Source of the DNA: G965220305 sp965220305
GTDB taxonomy: Bacteria; Chloroflexota; Dehalococcoidia; Lucifugimonadales; UBA3495
Direction of reading: 5' to 3'
NCBI GenBank assembly: GCA_965220305.1
Contig: OZ244817.1
Span: forward strand, 2,480,001-2,544,000
Length of the DNA stretch: 64,000 nt
Both the position numbers and the translations under genes were made by a program. Below, piece after piece: positions 44,772 to 53,540 of this stretch (position 1 is its first letter; every line of letters begins with the position of its first letter). Under the pieces are notes generated by a model. It was not told the origin of the DNA, did no database searches, and worked only from the letters and a program-made list of their open reading frames with translations.

Positions 44772-46589
44772 ATGCAATATTCCAGGAAATCAACGATCAA
44801 GGTCTCACTAATCTTGGGCCTCGCCTTCGCCCTGGCGCTGCTGGCGGCGGTGGCCTGCGGTAGCGCCGCCCAGGAAACCACGGCCCCGGAGCCGCCGGCT
44901 CCGGCAGCGCCTGCTGAGCCCGCCGCGCCCGCCATGGCGGAAGTTGCCCCCACCGCGGCTCCCGAGCCCATGAGCCCGCCCGAGAAGATGGCTGACGTGG
45001 AGGTCCACCCGGGCAAGGTTAAGTGGATGTTCCCCTCCCTGGGCAACGAGCGGTTTGACGAGGCCCACTGGGCCGGCGGCACCAAGAACTTTGCCCGGTT
45101 CGTCCACGCCCTGCTGATAGCGGGCGACGAGCATGGCGAGATGCTTCCCGGCCTATCCAACAAGTGGGGAATTTCTGAGGACGGTTTCAGTTGGTGGTTT
45201 GACTTCGACATCCTGGAGAACGGGGATGTGGTCACGTTCCACGACGGTACGCCGATGACCATTGAGGACGTCATCTGGACGTTCGAGCACGCAATGGGTA
45301 AGGGCATCGTGGAACACGCGACCAATACTTACCTCCCGGACCTCGCTTTGAGAACAGACTCCATTGAGCAAACGGGACCCAACCAGATGACTATAACCTT
45401 TAGTTTTATCAATGCAGGCTACGACCTAATAAGCCTGTCTGAGTTAGGGGCCTCTACCCGGGGCGTCGTTCCCAAGAGGGCCGAGCTTTGGAGCACCCAG
45501 TTGGAGCAGGATTTCGACAGCAACCCCAACTTGGCCGGACAGATGAGTTTCGTGGAGCATGTGCACGCCGAGCGACTGACGCTGGAGCGCTTCGACGACT
45601 ACTTCTACCAGCCTGCCAACGGCTTCCCCGAGGACAGGAGGATGAAGTTCACCCACCTGGACATGCTGATAGTCCCCGAGGAGGCCACCCGGGCGGCGGC
45701 CCTTCGCTCCGGCGAGGCTGACATTGCCCCGGTAACCCTGGAGAGTCGGGACTTGGTGGAGGACGGCGGCGGGCGGATAATCTTCACCCCGGAGGGCGTG
45801 TACTGGTGGGTCATGTTCCCCCAGAACTGGGCCCAGGGTGCCGAAGAGGGTTATTCAAACTGGAAGCCGAGTCCCTTCGCCGATAAGAGGGTGCGTAAGG
45901 CCCTGGCTTATGCCATCGACAAGGAACTGATGATGGAGAAGCTCTACGGAGGGCCTGAGGTGGCGAGGGTCCAAGGATGGGCCCAGGTTACTCCGGGCAC
46001 CCTGGGTTACAGCCCTGATTTGGACCCCCTGCCCTACGACCCCGACAAGGCCCGGCAGTTGCTGGCCGACGCCGGCTATCCCAATGGAGAGAATTTTGGC
46101 AAGGTGATTCTCAACACTTGGCAGTCTCCAAGCCTACCCCTGCTCCCCGAATCGGCTCAGGTGGGCGCCGACTTCTGGAGGAAGGAGTTGGGTCTCGATG
46201 TGGAGGTCCGGGTGGGAGACTCAACCTCGATTAGGAAAGCCTACCGAGCAGGAGACCTGCAGGGCCAAATACTGTGGCGGGAAAACGAGACCAAGGCCGA
46301 CGGCATGGGTTCTACTCGGACCTACTACGGCATGGAAGGTTCGGTGATGCCCTTCCATCAGGATCCCGCTCTGTTCCAGCAGACCCTGGATACCTTGGCG
46401 GTCTACCAACCGGAGCAGCGGGAAAAGGCCATCAACGACCTGTATAAAGTGCTGTGGCAAGAGCACCATGCCCTGGGTATCGGCTTTGTGAATATCCCCT
46501 GGGGCGTTGGGTCGCGCATCAAGACCTGGCACCCCTGGCCCCGGTGCGAGTTCCCCTGCGGACGCTATACTATAACTCTGCACCCCTAG
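44772..46589 (+). CDS. ABC transporter substrate-binding lipoprotein, family 5, second system
   Basis: A 605-residue receptor of a peptide/nickel-type importer. It has a signal peptide with lipobox LAAVAC (Cys at about 29), an Ala/Pro/Glu-rich linker to about 75 and an SBP_bac_5 domain including WWFDFDILENGDVVTFHDGT, RVRKALAYAIDKELMMEKLY and the C-terminal Cys pair CEFPC. GCGGAGG lies just upstream of the ATG. First gene of a receptor-permease-permease set. Ligand unknown. Confidence 0.92.
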   Translation: MQYSRKSTIKVSLILGLAFALALLAAVACGSAAQETTAPEPPAPAAPAEPAAPAMAEVAPTAAPEPMSPPEKMADVEVHPGKVKWMFPSLGNERFDEAHWAGGTKNFARFVHALLIAGDEHGEMLPGLSNKWGISEDGFSWWFDFDILENGDVVTFHDGTPMTIEDVIWTFEHAMGKGIVEHATNTYLPDLALRTDSIEQTGPNQMTITFSFINAGYDLISLSELGASTRGVVPKRAELWSTQLEQDFDSNPNLAGQMSFVEHVHAERLTLERFDDYFYQPANGFPEDRRMKFTHLDMLIVPEEATRAAALRSGEADIAPVTLESRDLVEDGGGRIIFTPEGVYWWVMFPQNWAQGAEEGYSNWKPSPFADKRVRKALAYAIDKELMMEKLYGGPEVARVQGWAQVTPGTLGYSPDLDPLPYDPDKARQLLADAGYPNGENFGKVILNTWQSPSLPLLPESAQVGADFWRKELGLDVEVRVGDSTSIRKAYRAGDLQGQILWRENETKADGMGSTRTYYGMEGSVMPFHQDPALFQQTLDTLAVYQPEQREKAINDLYKVLWQEHHALGIGFVNIPWGVGSRIKTWHPWPRCEFPCGRYTITLHP

Positions 46590-46887
46590 CCCACGGGAGG
46601 CTGCCCGCGGAGCCGGCCCGTGTAACTCGGTTAGCTATAATCGTCCGCTCATTCTGAGCTTGTCGAAGGACAGACTCTTCACAACGGTTCGACGGGCTCA
46701 CCATGAGCGGACGCGCGGCAACAGCGGGAATATCCCACGAGCCGCTCCGCAGGGGGCGGTGACTTCGGCCCGGGGGCAAGCCATACTTCGTCCGTAGCCC
46801 CATTTACAGCGCGGGACCCTCGACAAAAGGGGGTTGATCCCAACCCCGAACTCATCCCCAGACTAGGTATCCGGCTCAGGATAGTGA
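46590..46887. other. Intergenic region with repeat units
   Basis: Contains TTCTGAGCTTGTCGAAGGAC (46653) and GGTTCGACGGGCTCACCATG (46686), an inverted pair of the dispersed repeat. No gene. Confidence 0.55.
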
Positions 46888-47805
46888 ATGCGCGGTTTCA
46901 TCTTAGTTAGGCTATTGCAGGCGATTTTCACCCTGCTGATTCTCAGTGTAATCGTCTTTGGCAGCGTCCACTTGACCGGCGACCCCGCCGCCTACCTCTT
47001 GGGCCCGGAAACCACCAACGAGACCTACGAACAGCTTAAGATAAACCTGGGCCTGGACAAGCCCTTACCCGTGCAATACTGGAATTTCCTGTTGAATGTG
47101 CTTCGGGGCGATTTCGGCACCTCCGTCTTCCACGGCACCTCGGCGCGGGACGTTTTGATTTCGCGATTGCCGGCGACCCTCCAACTGGCCGGGGCGGCCT
47201 TCCTGCTGAGCATGGCGCTGGGAGTGCCCCTGGGCATCCTATCGGCGGTGAAGCGGGATAGCATCTTCGACCAAGCCGGCAAGCTATTCGCCGTTATCGG
47301 CATCGCCGCCCCCTCTTTCTGGGTCGCCATCATGCTAATCATGCTGTTCGGCGCCCTCTTGGGTTGGCTCCCCACCCACGGTCGGGACACCCCAGCCCAC
47401 TTCATCTTGCCCACCTTTGTCCTGGCCTGGGGCGGCATGGCGGGCTACGTGCGGCTGGCCCGCTCCAGTATGCTGGAGGTGCTGGACAGCGAGTACGTCA
47501 AGTTCGCCCGTATTAAAGGCCTGCCCGAGAGGATGGTAATCTGGAAGCACACCCTGCGAAACGCCGCCATTCCCCTGCTCACCTTCGCCGGGCTCACCCT
47601 GGCGGGCCTGATGAACGGCTCCATCGCCGTGGAGGTCATTTTCGCCTGGCCCGGGGTGGGTCGGCTGATGTTGCAGGGCATCACCACCCGGGACTTCCCC
47701 ATAGTACAGGCTACCGTGTTGGCTGCCGGGTTGTTCTACATTGTCACCGCATTGATAGTGGATATACTTTACGCCTATACCAACCCCCGCATCCGGTACG
47801 ACTAG
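46888..47805 (+). CDS. ABC importer permease, DppB/OppB type, second system
   Basis: A 305-residue, six-span permease. Its EAA loop reads SEYVKFARIKGLPERMVIWKHTLRNAAIPL; the GVGRLMLQGITTRDFP region and the closing DILYAYTNPRIRYD are typical. It forms the transmembrane pair with the next gene, 21 bases downstream. No ATPase subunit is encoded nearby. Confidence 0.93.
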   Translation: MRGFILVRLLQAIFTLLILSVIVFGSVHLTGDPAAYLLGPETTNETYEQLKINLGLDKPLPVQYWNFLLNVLRGDFGTSVFHGTSARDVLISRLPATLQLAGAAFLLSMALGVPLGILSAVKRDSIFDQAGKLFAVIGIAAPSFWVAIMLIMLFGALLGWLPTHGRDTPAHFILPTFVLAWGGMAGYVRLARSSMLEVLDSEYVKFARIKGLPERMVIWKHTLRNAAIPLLTFAGLTLAGLMNGSIAVEVIFAWPGVGRLMLQGITTRDFPIVQATVLAAGLFYIVTALIVDILYAYTNPRIRYD

Positions 47806-47826
47806 CAATAGGCTGGAGGGGCTGCT

Positions 47827-48702
47827 TTGACCACCGCCACCGAAACCCTCGACACGAGCCGCCTACGCCAATGGCAGAGGCGGGCCAAGGAGTACCGCCT
47901 GCCCAAGGTTCCCATGGCCGTCATGGCCGTCATGCTAATCTGCGCCGCTTTTGCCCCGCTGCTGGCGCCCCACAACCCCACCGAGGTGAGCTTGCTGGAC
48001 TCGCGGTTAGCGCCGGGGGAAGACTGGACCTATCCCCTGGGCACCGACACCCTGGGGCGGGACATGCTGAGCAGGCTGATTTATGGCGCCCAGACCGCCG
48101 CCAAAATCAGCCTGCTGGCCCTGGCCGTGGGCACCGTAGTGGGGACCGCCGTGGGCCTGGTTTCCGGCTATAAAGGGGGCGTCATGGACGCGATACTCAT
48201 GCGCGCCGCCGACGTTGCCCTGGGCTTCCCCACAATCCTGGTGGCCCTGATAGTGGTGGTCATCCTGGGAGCCGGCATAGAGTCCATCGTCCTGGCAATG
48301 GTAGTTACCATCTGGGCCAGGTTCGCCCGAATGATTAGGGGGGACGTGCTAGCGATAAAAGAGCAGGACTTCGTTACCCTCGCCCGTATTGCCGGGGTCA
48401 CCACGCCGGTAATCATCCTCCGCCACATCTTCCCCAATACTGTCAACACCCTGATGGTGGTGGCCAGCATCCTGGTGGGGCAGGTCATCCTGCTGGAAGC
48501 CTCCCTGAGCTTCCTGGGACTGGGGCTGGAGCCGGGAGCGGCGGCTTGGGGTATCATGGTAGCCGAGGGACGGGCGGTAATTCTCAAGCTGTGGTGGTTG
48601 TCCCTGTTCCCGGGGCTGGCGATTACCATACTGGTACTGGCCCTCAACTTCTTCGGCGACTGGCTGCGGGATACCCTGGACCCAAAGCTGCGGCGCATCT
48701 GA
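47827..48702 (+). CDS. ABC importer permease, DppC/OppC type, second system
   Basis: A 291-residue permease with WTYPLGTDTLGRDMLSRLIYG at the start of the conserved domain, the EAA loop DFVTLARIAGVTTPVIILRHIFPN and the ending NFFGDWLRDTLDPKLRRI. Start TTG 47827 has GGAGGGG upstream. Last gene of the operon; as in the first system, ATPases must come from elsewhere. Confidence 0.92.
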   Translation: MTTATETLDTSRLRQWQRRAKEYRLPKVPMAVMAVMLICAAFAPLLAPHNPTEVSLLDSRLAPGEDWTYPLGTDTLGRDMLSRLIYGAQTAAKISLLALAVGTVVGTAVGLVSGYKGGVMDAILMRAADVALGFPTILVALIVVVILGAGIESIVLAMVVTIWARFARMIRGDVLAIKEQDFVTLARIAGVTTPVIILRHIFPNTVNTLMVVASILVGQVILLEASLSFLGLGLEPGAAAWGIMVAEGRAVILKLWWLSLFPGLAITILVLALNFFGDWLRDTLDPKLRRI

Positions 48703-48795
48703 CCTTCGGATACCTTACTTCGCTGTGGGAATGCTATAACCGGGCAGTCCCCATCTTGAATGGGGCATCTTACGCCGTCGCGGCGTGTACCGGCG

Positions 48796-48824
48796 TTGAC
48801 GCTATCTGCCACTAGTGATAGCAT
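48796..48824 (+). promoter_or_regulatory. Candidate promoter with internal inverted repeat
   Basis: TTGACG (48796-48801), 17-base spacer, TAGCAT (48819-48824). An inverted repeat GCTATC...GATAGC (48801-48822) fills the spacer and could be an operator. It is 48 bases before ATG 48873. Confidence 0.4.
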
Positions 48825-48872
48825 TAGTCGCACTACACTGTCGTACCGCCACGCAATAAAGGAGGGGCGAGC

Positions 48873-49988
48873 ATGGACTTTGGATTGTTTACTACTTGGA
48901 ACGCCGTTTACGAGGGCGACAAGGTTCCCTGGGACCCCGAATATCATGGTGGAAAGCTCCTCGAGTCCGCGGCCTACAAGCAGAACTTCAAGGAAATCGA
49001 ACACATCGAAGATGCGGGATGGGATTACGTCTGGTTCGGCGGCGGTCACTTCTCCACCCAGGGCAGCATGGATCCCCAGTCTGTCATGCTATCTGGCATC
49101 ATCGCCAACCACACCAAGAACATCAGGATCGGCACCTCCATCCACCGCCCGACCCTGCGGCTGCCCGGTGAGACCGTATCCCCCCGGGCGCTGCCCCACG
49201 AACGCTACGCCTTTGACAACCTCAAGCCGGAGGACCCCTTCCAGGTCGCGGAACAGGTCGCCATCGTCGACCAGATCAGCGAGGGTCGTTTCATCTACGG
49301 CGCCGGGGCCCGCACTCGGGGCTCCGACGAACGCCGGGAGTACTTCTTCGAGTACCTCGAGCTCCTCAAGCAGCTCTGGAACGAGGACTGCTTCTCCGGG
49401 TTTGAGGGCAAGTACTTCAACTATCCCGCCTTCTACGAAGGCTACATGAGCATCCCCAAGCCCGTGCAGAAGCCTCTGCCCATGCTGCTCCCCGTGGACA
49501 GCCAGGAGAGCTTCGTTCCCATGGGCGAGCATGGCTATCGAATCGCCATCGGGGCCGGAAGCTCCCCGCACAACCTCAGAGGGTCCGCCATCCTGAGGGA
49601 AGACGTGAACGCCTACCGGAAGGCCTATATTGATGCTGGGCACGGTGGTGATCCCACCACCGTGGTTCGCGTGCCCACTCTCGTCGCCGACACCCAGGAA
49701 AAGGCCGACCGCCGGGTCGAAGACCTAATGAACCTCGCCCGCATTTACTACGCCGGCCGTGTCGCCATCGGCAGCACTGACGCAGGCAGCGCCGGCCCCG
49801 ACGCCACCGAGGAGGTCAACCTCTTCGGCACCCCGGAGGAGGTGGTCGAGAAGATCCACATGTTCAAGGAGGCCTTCACCACCGACGAAATCATGTTCGA
49901 GTGCAACTGGACCTCCTCCGTCCCCCGCGAAGTGGTCATGGACACCCTGAAGTGCCTCTCCGAAAAGGTGATCCCCCACTTCAAGTAA
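48873..49988 (+). CDS. LLM-class flavin-dependent oxidoreductase (luciferase-like, long form)
   Basis: A 371-residue bacterial-luciferase-like monooxygenase. It starts MDFGLFTTWNAVYEGD, then WDYVWFGGGHFS, NIRIGTSIHRPTLRLP, EQVAIVDQISEGRFIYGAGART and YEGYMSIPKPVQKPLPMLLP. This longer group uses FMNH2. AGGAGGGG precedes the ATG. Substrate unknown; such enzymes are multiplied in SAR202-type genomes, a known lineage trait. Confidence 0.9.
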   Translation: MDFGLFTTWNAVYEGDKVPWDPEYHGGKLLESAAYKQNFKEIEHIEDAGWDYVWFGGGHFSTQGSMDPQSVMLSGIIANHTKNIRIGTSIHRPTLRLPGETVSPRALPHERYAFDNLKPEDPFQVAEQVAIVDQISEGRFIYGAGARTRGSDERREYFFEYLELLKQLWNEDCFSGFEGKYFNYPAFYEGYMSIPKPVQKPLPMLLPVDSQESFVPMGEHGYRIAIGAGSSPHNLRGSAILREDVNAYRKAYIDAGHGGDPTTVVRVPTLVADTQEKADRRVEDLMNLARIYYAGRVAIGSTDAGSAGPDATEEVNLFGTPEEVVEKIHMFKEAFTTDEIMFECNWTSSVPREVVMDTLKCLSEKVIPHFK

Positions 49989-50105
49989 ACTTAGCAGCGA
50001 GCCGGGGGTTCTCCCGCAATCGTAGAAACGAATCAGGCCCCACGTCCGGTGGATGCCACCAGGTATCCTCCAGATGCGGGGCCTAACATAACTGACAGAA
50101 AAGGG

Positions 50106-50134
50106 TTGTTTATCGCGGCGGCTCTTGGTATATA
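50106..50134 (+). promoter_or_regulatory. Candidate promoter upstream of cas3
   Basis: TTGTTT (50106-50111), 17-base spacer, TATATA (50129-50134). Transcription would begin near 50141 and run into the hairpin at 50190-50218 before reaching cas3. Confidence 0.4.
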
Positions 50135-50189
50135 GTGGCGTAAAAGTCACCGCCTTCAGCCCCTACTCGTTTTCGTCAGTCAGCAACCA

Positions 50190-50218
50190 AAGGGGGCAGG
50201 TCTAAAACCTGCCCCCTT
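50190..50218 (+). terminator. Hairpin (terminator or attenuator) upstream of cas3
   Basis: Stem AAGGGGGCAGGT / ACCTGCCCCCTT, loop CTAAA, followed by a weak T-tract (GCTTAATT). It lies between the candidate promoter at 50106-50134 and the cas3 start, so it could end the leader RNA conditionally, or end a small RNA of about 80 bases. Confidence 0.65.
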
Positions 50219-50317
50219 GCTTAATTGCCCAGGTTCCGGTTGCGGGCCGACGATTCAACGGCGCTGCGGGTCTTGCCGGAAGCGGTGGCATCACCTACCA
50301 ACAAGGGGGTTGCCGAA

Positions 50318-53029
50318 GTGGTTGACCAAGAGAATTTGCCGGCCTATACTCGCGCATTCTGGGGCAAGTCAGACCGAAATAACCCCAGCCGCATTCACCT
50401 ATTGGAGCATCACCTGGCCGACGTGGGAGCCTGTTTTGAGGCGCTCCTGCAACAGCCGACTATCCGCCGCCGGTTGGCCCGGGCCGGCAACCTGGACGAC
50501 TTGGACTCCGTAACCGTGGCCCGCCTGTGCCTATTCGCCTGCCTGCATGACATCGGCAAGGTGAACGTCGGGTTCCAGACCAAAATCTGGTGCTACGAAG
50601 ACTGGCCGGCCAACGCGCCCCGGATAAAACGGGCGGAGCATACCCTGGACCTGGCCCCGGTGATGGACCCCTACAAGGATACCGAGACGGCGGCATGGTT
50701 CTTCGACGCCCTGAATTGGGAGGAAATGCTGGACTGGGACGGCGGCGGCGGCCTGACCGTCTGTGGCCTGTTCACCGCCACTCTGTCCCACCACGGCTTA
50801 CCGCTGCAGCTAGAGGGCAAGCGGGACATGAGCCCGCTGAACTGGCGTCCCCTCGGCGCGTTGCATCCCCGCAGCTACACCGAGGAGGTCGGGAGGATGG
50901 TGAAGGAATGGTTCAAGGAAGCCTTCTCCGAAAGCGCGCCCCCGCTGCCTCCCGCTCCGGCCTTCCAACACATGTTTCTGGGCCTGTGCGCCCTGGCCGA
51001 CTGGGTTGGCTCCAACGAAGCCTGGTTTGAGTTCTACGGTGAACCTGTTGATAATTATTTTCAGGGGGTCGCCCGCCCGGCTGCTGCCAGAGCAGTGGCC
51101 GAAATTGGCTTGGACTTGGCGGCCCAGCGTCTGGCCCTGGAGGGGATACCCATACCCGGCTTCGCCCAGCTTTTCGACCTTCCCGGTTCCCCTCAACCGC
51201 ACCCCATCCAGCAGTCGGCCATTGAAGTCCCCCTGGACGAGCCCCTGGTGATCATCGAGTCGGAGACGGGCTCCGGCAAGACCGAGGCGGCGTTGTGGCG
51301 GTTCGCCCGGATGTTCCGCGAAGGGCTGGTGGATGGCCTGTACTTCGCCCTGCCCACCCGCGCCGCGGCCAGTCAGATGCACCGTCGAATAAGAAAGTTT
51401 GTCGTCAATATGTTCCCCTCCGGCTTCCAACCGGAGCCCATACTGGCCGTGCCCGGGTACATCCGCGCCGGGGATGCCCAAGGCCTTCGAGTGCTGCACG
51501 ACTACGATGTCTGGTGGGAGGACCATCCTGACGACGCCACCAGGCACCGGCGTTGGGCGGCGGAGAACGCCAAGCGGTACCTGGCGGCGCAGATTGCCGT
51601 CGGCACCGTAGACCAGGCGATGATGGCCGCCCTCAAAGTCAAACATTCCCACCTGCGCGCGGCCTGCCTGGCCCGAAACCTGCTGATCGTCGACGAAGTC
51701 CACGCTTCAGACCCCTATATGCGGCAGGTGTTGTCCGCCCTTCTGGACGCCCACCTGGGGTCTGGCGGCTATGCGCTATTGATGTCGGCAACCCTGGGGG
51801 CCGGGGCCCGGCGGCAGTGGATGTCCCGTGCCAGTTCCTTCGTCGATAGCGGGTCGTTGGACGAAGACGTGGCCGCTTCCTACCCGGCCATCACCTATGG
51901 TCCTGCTTCGGACCCCGGCGCCCTGAAGGTAGGCGGCAACCACCAGGGGAAGAGCGTCTCCATCCAAGCGCTTCCGGCCATGCCGGACTTCGCCCTGGTG
52001 GCGTCCAGGGCTTTCGACGCGGCCCGCGCCGGGGCCAAGGTGTTGGTCATACGGAACACCGTCACCTTCGCTGTTGCCACCCAGCAGGCATTGGAGGAGG
52101 CATCGGGAGACGGAGACGGACGTCTGCTTTTCTCCTGCGATGGCGTGCCGACCCTGCATCACGGGAGATTTGCCGTCCCTGACCGCAAGAGGCTGGACCA
52201 AGCCGTCGAAGAGCAAATTGGCAGAGACCGCCCGGACGGTGGGTGCATAATTGTGGGGACCCAAACCCTGGAGCAGTCCCTGGACATCGACGCCGACCTG
52301 CTGATTACCGACCTGTGCCCCATGGACGTGCTGCTGCAACGAATTGGCCGCCTGCACCGTCACCAACGGCAGGATCGGCCAAGGGACTACGCGACGCCCA
52401 CCTGCGTGGTATTGACGCCGCCGGAGGACGACTTGTCGCCGCTGCTGGTCCGGCGGCGGGACTCCAACGGGCTGGGGCCCCACGGGTACGTTTACGAAGA
52501 CCTGCGGGTGCTGGAAGCCACCAGGCGGTTGGGGGAGCAGTATTCGGCAAGCGGCGAACCCTGGCGTATTCCCCAGATGAACCGGGAGCTGGTGGAGCGG
52601 GCCACTCATCACCAGGCCCTGGCGGGGATTGTGGACGCGATGGGCGACGCCTGGGTTGAACACGCCAACAACATGAAGGGCGCCAGGATGGCCGAGGGCC
52701 TGACCGCCCGCCAAGCGGTGGTGCGCCGCGACCGGGCGTTTTACCCGGAGGACGAAAACCGGGAAGTGGTGTTCGGGACCCTGGAAGAGCGGATTAGGAC
52801 CCGGCTGGGAGATGAGGGCGTCAACGTGGAGCTGAATCCCCCGGCCTCCAGTCCCTTCGCCCTGGAGGTTGCAATCGACGAGATAACCATCCCCGACCAT
52901 CTGAGGGGCGGCCAAGTACCCGACGACTCCGTCAAGCCGGAATTGGTGGAAGGCGGGTTCAGCTTCCCGGTAGGCAACCGGACGTTTCTATACGACCGAC
53001 TGGGCCTGCGCCCGCTGAGGCCGGCCTAA
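50318..53029 (+). CDS. cas3: Type I-E CRISPR-associated helicase/nuclease Cas3
   Basis: Recruited by DNA-bound Cascade to unwind and degrade the target. The GTG 50318 form has 903 residues; the frame is open back to TTG 50225, but AAGGGGG 8 bases before the GTG favours the shorter form. The N-terminal HD nuclease domain has HHLADV, HD at 77-78 (CLHDIGK), SHHGLP and ADW. The superfamily 2 helicase has Walker A ETGSGKT (to 322), DEVH at 459-462, SAT at 490-492, TQTLEQSLDID and QRIGRLHRH (674-682). All motifs look intact, so it should be active. First gene of the interference operon; the rest follows after a 0.5-kb gap holding a mini-array. Confidence 0.96.
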   Translation: MVDQENLPAYTRAFWGKSDRNNPSRIHLLEHHLADVGACFEALLQQPTIRRRLARAGNLDDLDSVTVARLCLFACLHDIGKVNVGFQTKIWCYEDWPANAPRIKRAEHTLDLAPVMDPYKDTETAAWFFDALNWEEMLDWDGGGGLTVCGLFTATLSHHGLPLQLEGKRDMSPLNWRPLGALHPRSYTEEVGRMVKEWFKEAFSESAPPLPPAPAFQHMFLGLCALADWVGSNEAWFEFYGEPVDNYFQGVARPAAARAVAEIGLDLAAQRLALEGIPIPGFAQLFDLPGSPQPHPIQQSAIEVPLDEPLVIIESETGSGKTEAALWRFARMFREGLVDGLYFALPTRAAASQMHRRIRKFVVNMFPSGFQPEPILAVPGYIRAGDAQGLRVLHDYDVWWEDHPDDATRHRRWAAENAKRYLAAQIAVGTVDQAMMAALKVKHSHLRAACLARNLLIVDEVHASDPYMRQVLSALLDAHLGSGGYALLMSATLGAGARRQWMSRASSFVDSGSLDEDVAASYPAITYGPASDPGALKVGGNHQGKSVSIQALPAMPDFALVASRAFDAARAGAKVLVIRNTVTFAVATQQALEEASGDGDGRLLFSCDGVPTLHHGRFAVPDRKRLDQAVEEQIGRDRPDGGCIIVGTQTLEQSLDIDADLLITDLCPMDVLLQRIGRLHRHQRQDRPRDYATPTCVVLTPPEDDLSPLLVRRRDSNGLGPHGYVYEDLRVLEATRRLGEQYSASGEPWRIPQMNRELVERATHHQALAGIVDAMGDAWVEHANNMKGARMAEGLTARQAVVRRDRAFYPEDENREVVFGTLEERIRTRLGDEGVNVELNPPASSPFALEVAIDEITIPDHLRGGQVPDDSVKPELVEGGFSFPVGNRTFLYDRLGLRPLRPA

Positions 53030-53053
53030 CGCTGGCCCCGGCGGGCGTATAGG

Positions 53054-53142
53054 GTCTATCCCCGCGTGTGCGGGGTAACGGCGATAACCAGGATCCTCTC
53101 CAAAGGTTAAAGCGGACTATCCCTACGTGTGCAGGGCTTACA
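53054..53142 (+). CRISPR. Two-repeat, one-spacer I-E mini-array (CreA/CreR-like candidate)
   Basis: Repeat 1 (53054-53081) is GTCTATCCCCGCGTGTGCGG plus GGTAACGG, a good I-E repeat with stem CCCCGC/GCGGGG. Repeat 2 (53115-53142) is a degenerate copy (CTATCCCTACGTGTGCAGGG) in which one stem change is compensated (C to T with G to A) and another is not. The period is exactly 61 bases (28 + 33), the I-E value. No third repeat exists at +61 or -61. Only 24 bases separate repeat 1 from the cas3 stop, so no AT-rich leader is present. A minimal array or a crRNA-like regulatory guide. Confidence 0.75.
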
Positions 53143-53144
53143 TA

Positions 53145-53173
53145 TTGACATCAAGGCTATTATCACATAACCT
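53145..53173 (+). promoter_or_regulatory. Candidate promoter just after the mini-array
   Basis: Perfect TTGACA (53145-53150), 17-base spacer, weak TAACCT (53168-53173). Six bases here (ATAACC, 53167-53172) are identical to the early part of the mini-array spacer. Confidence 0.35.
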
Positions 53174-53464
53174 TTACCCATTAGAGACTTCATCTTCTAG
53201 GATTGGCCGGACTGTTACTCCAGCCAATCCACGGACCCCCTTTCTCGTAGGCCGTTGGAGGCAACCTAGAAACAGGAGATGTCCTATTGTGTAGATTATC
53301 AGTCGGTACGACTTTTGCCAAGACGCAGCATGTGATACGGATAAGTGTCGCCAATTGTCAGTTATGCGGGAACCTGGTGTGTGCAATATGTGGTGTTCCT
53401 GGTACGCCCAAGCATAAGGGCAGCCGGATTTGTTGGTGGCATTTGAGATGCTGACAATTACTTG

Positions 53465-53500
53465 TTGACGCGAAGTATGTCGACATGAAAAATGTACTTT
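53465..53500 (+). promoter_or_regulatory. Candidate cse1-proximal promoter/operator
   Basis: TTGACG (53465-53470) followed by the 10-bp palindrome ATGTCGACAT (53477-53486) inside a wider imperfect repeat AAGTA...TACTT. No clear -10 at 17 bases; TGTACT lies further down. May bind a regulator of the Cascade genes. Confidence 0.3.
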
Positions 53501-53540
53501 TCCAATTTCTGAAAAGCCTTTGCAAGGAGACTCAAGCCAC

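Larger units (their letters stand above)
53143..53540. other. Intergenic region between mini-array and cse1
   Basis: About 400 bases, clearly less GC-rich than the flanking cas3. It holds a TTGACA with candidate -10 (53145-53173) and, close to cse1, TTGACG (53465-53470) with the palindrome ATGTCGACAT (53477-53486). No protein-coding frame looks real. Confidence 0.5.
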
